Below are positions 57,017-64,000 of a stretch of 64,000 nucleotides of DNA, one piece after another. Source of the DNA: Rhizoctonia solani. Lineage: Eukaryota > Basidiomycota > Agaricomycetes > Cantharellales > Ceratobasidiaceae. The stretch spans positions 1,240,001 to 1,304,000 of the forward strand of contig NC_057380.1 in NCBI RefSeq assembly GCF_016906535.1, in the 5' to 3' direction. The position numbers and the translations under genes are program-made. Below the pieces are notes generated by a model. That model was not told the DNA's origin and did no database searches. It saw nothing but the letters and a program-made list of their open reading frames with translations. Position 1 is the stretch's first letter; every line of letters starts with the position of its first letter.

Positions 57017-58276
57017 GTAGATAAAGCTATCTACAATATAGGGGGTATGATGGATAGAAACACTATCACTTAATCACAACAGTCCTTACAGTATTTGTTA
57101 TGTATCACACAATATTTCATTCACAGCTCACCATCCACAATAATCTGTATATATCTGACTTTCTGATTTAATGGTCATTTGTCTCTTATTTTCCATTATT
57201 CCTGTCATTACTCTATGTAACGCTCATATTGACTGTATGTGTTACATATTGTTCAATAGAGCTCTTTTCGCTCGTTCTAACGCTGCCTGTCACGTGCTCA
57301 TACGATAAGATCTCATGGAGATATTAGCTTCACAAGACTCTATCTATGTGGCTCAAGTACCTTACTAATCATTATATTTATATCTTTACATCTAGCTCAT
57401 CACATGACTAGCTCTAACTTGGTAAATGAACCTTATTCCTAGCTTAGTTGAGTCATACCTCTCATGAGATTACTAAGATTCTTCTTATCTGGTAATTTCT
57501 AGTGGCACTGCAAATCCTGCTTATGAGTCATTCTGCTTGCCACCAGAATGACTCACACTAATGACTCACTCTAAGTGCTCATTGGCTGCCAAGCATTTCT
57601 TGATAGACTGAGTCATGTATTTAGATATTTCTATTTTTAACTAATTGCAGTTCAACCCAAGAGCAGTCACATTCCATCCTAGTCATATCTGTGCCTTCCC
57701 ACTTTACTCCACCTCACTGTTACTGTTGACTGTCACTCTTGGGTTTGGGCTTGCCCCCCTCAACTGTGTGATATATTGTGCCTCAAGATTTCAAATAACT
57801 TAAACTTGTATAAGTGGATCTCCCAAGTACCCATAGTGTGGAAAGGTTGTAGACCTGATACAGAGTTCTTAGGTTAAGTGAACAGAAAGCAATCATCCTT
57901 AAAGAAGGATATATACTAAGTAACCAGTTAGTTCCTGCAACTAGGAGTGAAAATTACATAACTATCTCTGCCAAAGGGAACCTGAGCCAGTACTCTTGCT
58001 CTTACAGAATTACTTACTAAGACACTTTACACTGAGAAAGGATATATCTGTAGTTGATTGTATTCAAGATAGCTAGACCCAGAGAACCCTAAAGAAGCTA
58101 CTTCTTTACTTAGCTTGGAAATTGGGAATCCTCCAACACAGACTCTGCTCAGCACCAGAGTCTCAACCTCTTTTCCCCCAATTTACAACAGTATTGTTGC
58201 ACTATACTCAATGTTGAACTCAACAACTGTGACAGTCAAGGAGCACAGGGTTGCAGTAAGTACACCAATAGGTTAC
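57017..58276 (-). repeat. LTR1 fragment (reversed), split by solo LTR5
   Basis: Reversed LTR1 sequence (GATAAAGCTATCTACAATAT... at 57020-57095, continued at 58191-58276). It is interrupted by a complete solo LTR and ends at 58276 against a plus-strand LTR1 start. Confidence 0.8.
57096..58190 (+). repeat. Solo LTR5 (1095 bp)
   Basis: Begins TGTTATGTATCACAC and ends CAATTTACAACA, flanked by GTATT on both sides (57091-57095 and 58191-58195). Removing it restores the LTR1 word CTTACAGTATTGTTGCAC. No other copy is in the window. Confidence 0.88.
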
Positions 58277-58575
58277 TGTTATGGATATGACATTTCTTCC
58301 ATAATGTGTACTTATTTTGTTAATTACACAAGTAATACTACAGTAAATGAAATGAGATAAAGATGCAAACTAGGGTTTTCAAGGTCCCTCTATCCAATTG
58401 CAACCTTTGCAGAACCTATAACTCTCAGGAATACCCTCAATATGCTGTATCTTTTGCATATATGCTGTTTTCTCACTCATTTAAATATATATATTCAGCT
58501 GAGTAGATAAACAGTAATAAGTAATATTTCTCCTGCTTGTAGTATTCATTGTACAAGATTCTATCTTGTGGCTAC
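58277..58575 (+). repeat. LTR1 5' fragment joined to gag
   Basis: The first ~300 bp of LTR1 (TGTTATGGATATGAC ... CTTGTGGCTAC) run directly into gag coding sequence of element 5. The rest of the LTR is missing, so this junction is a rearrangement. Confidence 0.75.
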
Positions 58576-59855
58576 CAGGACCCAGTCAAAACCCAGGGCA
58601 AGCACATCACACAGCTCCTTGCCTTATGCAAAGAAACCAATGACTTTGTGTCCAACAAGGATCAAGCAAAGCCTGGACCAACAGCTGGGCCTACCACCCC
58701 TCCAAATCAACAAGGGGTCCAAGCCAACACTCCAAGAATGGTTAGGCCTGGCCTTGCAGACCCCTTCCAGCCCATCAGAAGATCCAGAACCTACAACTCA
58801 GACACAGAGGATGAGCAGCCAAGAAGGATCAAGAAGGAGCCTTGCACAATGTCTAGGGGTTTAATGTCCCTTACCCCATTTGCCAAGGAGTCCAGTACAA
58901 AATGTCCCTAGATGGAACTCCCCAATCCTTACAAGGGGGACACAAGGGGATGGAAGGCCACACAATGGCTAGACAGGATGCTCCTCTGGGTGGCCCTACA
59001 TTGCCACCAATTTGACAAGGAAGAGCAGATGGTAGTACGTATACTCTGCCATATGGATGACAAGGTGGCTGATTGGGCCCTCCTGCTTATCAAGAACATC
59101 ATTAAGGGAAAAGGGTCTACCCTCAAGACCATCCAAGCCCTGGGAGCTCAATTTAAGGAAGCCTTTGCTAATCCAGATGCCAAGCAAGCTGCAGCATGTA
59201 AAATTGCCTCCCTCACCCAAATGGCCTCCACAGCAGAATACATCACAGTGTCATAAACAGAGGAAAATAGAACTAGCCGGAATTGAACCAGCTTGACCAC
59301 TAAGCCATAGAGCCCTATTATTCCTCTGCTGACAACCCATGATTACACCTGCTACCCCCCAAATTTGGGCTTGGGCCAGCATGCAACCACTTGTACTGGT
59401 CATGTGACTGTGTCCAGGACACACAGAATTCTGCAACCTTGTAGCAGAATTAGATTGGAACAAGGAGGCATATATTGCCCAGTTCACACATGGCCTTCAT
59501 CAGATAGTTAAGGAACTCCTATCCACAAAAGACAACATCCCCAAGGAACTGGAGACTGTTTTTGCTGTGGCAATCAAAATTGGTAACACATGCTGTGAAA
59601 ACAAAGAACTGCCCAAAAAAGGCTGAAACCCTGGGCACTTCAACCACTTCCACATCCACTACTACCACTCATCAGGTCCACCTATTGGAGGACCCCAACT
59701 ATGTCACCCTGGAGGAAAGGGATTGCCAATGGGCATCAGGCCTATGTGTCAAATGTGGTCAGAAGAGCCATGGGATCAAGCAATGCCCTTACAGATGGAA
59801 GGCCACCATCAAGGAGACCACCAAGGTGGCTGAGGACAAGTTGGGAAAAGAATAA
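58576..59855 (+). pseudogene. gag of element 5
   Basis: Related to element 2 gag (QDPVKTQGKHITQLLALCKE). A TAG at 58909-58911 precedes MELPNPYKGDTRGWKATQWL. The 173-bp element at 59249-59421 splits the frame, which resumes at FCNLVAELDW. After a frameshift near 59560 comes the knuckle CVKCGQKSHGIKQC. It ends TAA 59853-59855, two codons after GGGAAAA (59843-59849). Confidence 0.85.
59249..59421. mobile_element. 173-bp LTR-like element, copy 2
   Basis: Same length and sequence type as 12792-12964, with termini TGTC...GACA and a CACAG duplication (59244-59248 and 59422-59426). It is inserted in gag of element 5, so it is younger than that element. Confidence 0.85.
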
Positions 59856-60854
59856 GGTTGAGGATTACTGCCAAAACCTTGACCCCTGTTTTAGATGTGC
59901 ATGACTCCATTTCTAGTTTTGAATTTGTATCTTTTGCTCAGGACTCAAATAAAAAACCACTGCTCTATTTAGAACTAATCATGCATAGCTACCCAGTGGA
60001 ACCAATTAGGACCCTCATAGATTCTAGAGCTACTTTGAATTTCATATCTCCCTCCATTGTCAAAAAATTCAAAGTTCCAAAAACCCTACTCAAAAACCCA
60101 CAAGTAACAAGAATGTTAGATGGTACTATCTCCCAGACTGGTTGCATTTGGCACCAGGTCCAACTTGCCATCTTGGCCAATGGCCAATCCCATTCCATTC
60201 CTAGTTTGTCCCATTGGGGACACCCCAGCCATATTAGGCAGGACCTGGCTCTCCCAAAAATCCCCCCTGATAGGTTGGCATCAAGGCACAATTGCTTTCC
60301 CAGAGCAAGTCCAGATTGAATCAGAAGAAGCTGATAAGAATCCTTTGGATGGTCTACCACCCCACTATCACAAATTCTCCAGGGTCTTTGGAGAAGAGGA
60401 ATTCAAGGCTTTTCCCCCTCAAAGGGAATATGACATAGCCATTGACTTAATTCCCAATGCCAAGCTGTCACCAAGACCCATCTATGGAATGACTGATGCC
60501 AAATCAAAAACACTTAAACTTCATATAGATGAGGAACTAGCCATGGGCAAGATCAGGCCTAGCACCTCACCTACTGGAGGGCCAGTAATGTTTGTCAAAA
60601 AGGTAGATGGTTCCCTTTGGTTGGTTGTGGACTACAGAAAACTGAATGATGTCACCCTCATAAATGTTTACCCCCTACCATGGCAGAACAATCTCATGGC
60701 AAAACTACAACATGCCAGAATCTTTACCAAATTGGATCTCTGCTGGGGCTATAATAACATATGCATAAGAGAAGGGGATGAATGGAAAATGGCTTTTAGA
60801 ACCAAATACAGCTTGTTCAAATACCTAGTGATGCCATTTGGATTAAACAATACC
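59849..60854 (+). pseudogene. pol of element 5, 5' part
   Basis: In the -1 frame from gag: protease with IDSRATLNFI (the Gly of DSG replaced by Arg), then, after a frame change near 60200, reverse transcriptase up to VMPFGLNNT. It stops at 60854, where LTR1-C is inserted with the 5-bp word ATACC. The missing continuation, starting at the next bases, lies inverted at 63477-62372. Confidence 0.88.
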
Positions 60855-62371
60855 TGTTATGGATATGACATTTCTTCCATAATCTGTACTTATTTTATTA
60901 ATTACACAAGCAATCCTACAGTAAATAAAATATGATAAAGATGCAAACTAAGGTTTTCAAGGTCCCTCTATTCAATTGCAACCTTCACAAAACCCATAAA
61001 CCTCAGGAATACCCTAAATATGCAATGCCTTTTGCATATATGCTGTTTTCTCACTCATTTAAATATATATAAATTCAGCTGAGGAGATAAACAGTAATAA
61101 GTGATATTTCTCCTGTTTGTAGTATTTATTATACAAGATTCCATCTTGTGGCTACACACAGAAATATTCAGGGTCCCCCCTGTTGCATAGGCAAGTGCTC
61201 CAGCGCTTAATCAGCGCTTAAGCACCAATGCACTAAATGCGCCTTTTCTCCACCACCCAGGCATCTCACACTGCTAAGTCACTTGTGCTTAGGTGCGCCT
61301 GTTTGTGCGCTCCAGAATGCTGGGTCAAACACGCAAAATGGACAACATTTGGCAGAGTTATGCCCTATTTACTGTAAGTACCCAATACAGTGGTATTATA
61401 CCTTTGGGACTGTTTACTCCAAGGATGAAACACTTAGCCTTGGGACATCTAAGGACCCACACAGGTAAACACTGCCTTGGGGCAAATATTATGATCTGTT
61501 ATTTGTTTACTATGTACCAAAGTATTGGCTCCCTCAAGTGTTTCAGTTGCTGCATGTACCTCCTGTACCCCCTCTTGGTATCAATCATGTATATACTTGT
61601 TTGTGCACCTTCTCAGGGTATAAAAGGACCCTGTGAAGACGCTTCTAATGCATCCTACTTTTATCCTACTTTTACTCTCATATATTCACATATACACACA
61701 AGCCTTTAACAGCTTATCTGCACATTTACTTTAGTGATTGACTCACTGTAAATAGCATAGGAGGTTATTTGGCGCACTAAGACCATAGGCCAGTCCCAAC
61801 AGACACAGGGTAACCTATTAGTGTACTTACTGCAACCCTGTGCCCCTTGACTGTCACAGTAGTTGAGTTCAACATTGAGTATAGTGCAACAATACTGTAA
61901 GGACTGTTGTGATTGAGTGATAGTGTTTCAATCCACCATACCACCCATATTGTAGATAGCTTTATCTACAAGATCTCATAAATCCTAGATATATTTTAGG
62001 TAAACCCCATAAGTCTTAAGTCTTACTTAAGCATATATAAGTCCTATACTTATTAGGCAAATCCTATAAATCCTGTACATTAGTCAGGTAACCCTCTTAC
62101 CTAAGGTACTATCCCAGAGACCTTAAGTATACATACCCTCAGTCACTTAGGCTTAAGTAACATTAGTCTAAGGTACTATACATAACCAACCACCTGCACT
62201 TGATAGTTGGTAGACTATTTGTTAGGAGTTGTTATTCCTGATAACCTAGCCTATATTGTGCATATATTCTGTGCATATCTTCTGATTCTTACTATTAGCT
62301 CTTAGTTATTCTCATATACATTTTGTATATAGTAGTTCTTTCTTACTCCTGTACTTACACAACTCTTATCA
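60855..62371 (+). repeat. LTR1 copy C, complete (1517 bp)
   Basis: Runs from TGTTATGGATATGAC to CAACTCTTATCA, the only copy here with both ends and no insertion. TATAAAAGGACC lies near 61619. The left flank is ATACC, the right flank GAACC. Unequal flanks show that it is a recombinant. Confidence 0.9.
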
Positions 62372-63482
62372 GAACCCCCTTGGCATCCTTACAGACATCT
62401 AGGACACAGCAGGCTTGTATCCAAGTGGATGAGTACTAGACTTCTGTTACACCCTAACAAAATATACCACCAGATTCTCCTACTTTTTCTATTATGTTTA
62501 GTATTTTTTACAAACTTGTTACCTTCACTTGTTCAGTCACATGATCTTGGCACTTACCAAGTCAAGATGCCACACCAAGACCTGCCAAGATGCTCTGCCA
62601 AGGGTGCTTACCTTCAATCCATGCTTCTGTGCAGCCCACAGCATGCTTCTCTTTTCTCACACAACTTCTTTCTCCCATAGACTCTCAATTTGTAAATAGT
62701 TTCCTCAGTGTATATATACAGCAGGGAAATTGCTTGGAGTCACCAAGTCAATTTTACCTTGTCTATCATCACAGACAGCTACCAGTAGTCAGCAGTAGAG
62801 TTGAGTCCATAAGACCCTTAACTGATCATTAGTCCAGTAGTCACCCCCTCCTCCACTGGCCTGAGGCCCTCCCACACCATAGTTAGACAGCCTAGCACTG
62901 CCTTAAGCAGTTTTTCAGCAGCAGTTAGCCTTTAGGTAGTTGTTCACAGTGTTTAGTATGGCCATACATGCTCACCTACCAGCATGTACCCAACCTTACA
63001 GTTGGCATACAACAACTTCTGGTCACCAGCTCTTTTAGCTCCTGAAACAATGTTTCTTCTGAGGGATCCCAGGACCATACTGTTTCCTTCTTGGTGAGGT
63101 TGTGAAGGGGGCATGCTACCAAACTGAAATTGAAATGAGTTGTCTCAGGTAATTAACAAACCCCAGGAAGGCCTGGACCTGTTTGATTGTTTTGGGAGTT
63201 GACCATGATGTAACTGCTTCAACCTTCTTTTGATCCATGAGAAATCCTGCAGGGGAGATGACAATGTCTAGATAGTCCATGGTAGTGATGTGGAAATGAC
63301 ATTTGAGAGCTTGCTGAATAGCTGATTCTTCATCAATCTTGATACTACTTGTTGGACATGATGAGGGTGGTCCTGGGGATCTTCTGAGAAGAAGAGAATA
63401 TTGTCAAGATATATGACCACAGTCATGTCAATCAGATCCCTGAAGAGGTCATTCATGAAATGTTGGAAGGCAACAGGGGTAT
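62372..63482 (-). pseudogene. pol of element 5, 3' part (inverted), carrying solo LTR2
   Basis: The minus strand reads NNTPVAFQHFMNDLFRDLID, then active site YLDN (63400-63411) and SRLMKNQLFSKL. This continues the frame broken at 60854. After the solo LTR2 at 62445-63014 a short RNase H remnant (VLIHLDTSL) follows to 62372. The orientation is opposite to the 5' part. Confidence 0.85.
62445..63014 (+). repeat. Solo LTR2
   Basis: TGTTACACCCTAAC ... GTTGGCATACAACA, flanked by ACTTC on both sides (62440-62444 and 63015-63019). TATATATA near 62711 and the primer word AAGTCAATTTTAC at 62745-62757 are intact. Confidence 0.93.
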
Positions 63483-64000
63483 TGTTAAGGGTTGTGTAAG
63501 TACAGGAGTAAGAAAGAACTACTATATACAAAATGTATATGAGAATAACTAAGAGCTAATAGTAAGAATCAGAAGATATGCACAGAATATATGCACAATA
63601 TAGGCTAGGTTATCAGGAATAACAACTCCTAACAAATAGTCTACCAACTATCAAGTGCAGGTGGTTGGTTATGTATAGTACCTTAGACTAATGTTACTTA
63701 AGCCTAAGTGACTGAGGGTATGTATACTTAAGGTCTCTGGGATAGTACCTTAGGTAAGAGGGTTACCTGACTAATGTACAGGATTTATAGGATTTGCCTA
63801 ATAAGTATAGGACTTATATATGCTTAAGTAAGACTTAAGACTTATGGGGTTTACCTAAAATATATCTAGGATTTATGAGATCTTGTAGATAAAGCTATCT
63901 ACAATATGGGTGGTATGGTGGATTGAAACACTATCACTCAATCACAACAGTCCTTACAGTATTGTTGCACTATACTCAATGTTGAACTCAACTACTGTGA
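63483..64000 (-). repeat. LTR1 copy E (reversed), cut by window end
   Basis: Begins TGTTAAGGGTTGTG (the reversed LTR end), preceded by GGTAT, the complement of the ATACC left of copy C. It continues collinear with other LTR1 copies to the end of the window. Confidence 0.9.

Overview
The window looks like a transposon-packed chromosome region of a filamentous basidiomycete. Introns are 50-70 nt with GTGCGT, GTGAGT, GTACGT or GTAAGT donors, LTR elements carry a chromodomain integrase, and CACTA (Tnp2) and hAT transposases are present. A Rhizoctonia/Ceratobasidium-like agaricomycete is my guess; the species cannot be read from the sequence. Almost every recognisable gene belongs to a mobile element and almost all are broken.

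Layout. 1-4007: minus-strand Ty3/gypsy element 1, inserted in LTR1 copy A (4008-5316). 5317-7279: a weak ORF and an LTR-like stretch. 7280-9416: reversed LTR1 copy D, split by a 1569-bp perfect foldback element (7518-9086). 9417-11590: decayed Tnp2 transposase. 12104-15023: an unknown multi-exon gene split by a 173-bp LTR-like element. 15910-20332 and 27692-32129: two near-identical hAT elements in inverted orientation, each holding a nested TA-flanked element. 32695-34965: an unknown lysine-rich multi-exon gene. 36414-54215: nested LTR elements (solo LTR4, LTR1-B, LTR2 element 2, LTR3 elements 3 and 4, solo LTR2). 54216-58190: dispersed repeats, a MITE and a 1.1-kb solo LTR. 58277-64000: element 5, split by LTR1 and apparently rearranged by an inversion.

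The most unusual object lies between the two hAT copies, at 20658-27021. There the plus strand reads as an unbroken chain of intron-like units (donor GTNNGT, usually a CTNAC-like branch site, acceptor AG). Successive units are separated by exactly three nucleotides. I count 82 such single-codon exons. None is a stop codon, and with a 15-nt exon, an 8+1-nt pair and a terminal exon they give a 125-residue reading frame. The central part (22556-25998) is a 72-bp tandem array in which each unit is one intron plus one codon. The flanking introns are not tandem copies of each other, yet they keep the same 3-nt spacing. This is a prediction from sequence pattern alone; no transcript was seen.

The retroelements show shared mechanics. 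LTR2 and LTR3 elements have a 13-nt primer-binding site complementary to the presumed 5' end of their own transcript (Tf1-like self-priming). Four gag-pol junctions carry GGGAAAA or a one-base variant two codons before the gag stop (-1 frameshift). Three element copies carry YLDN instead of YLDD at the reverse transcriptase active site.
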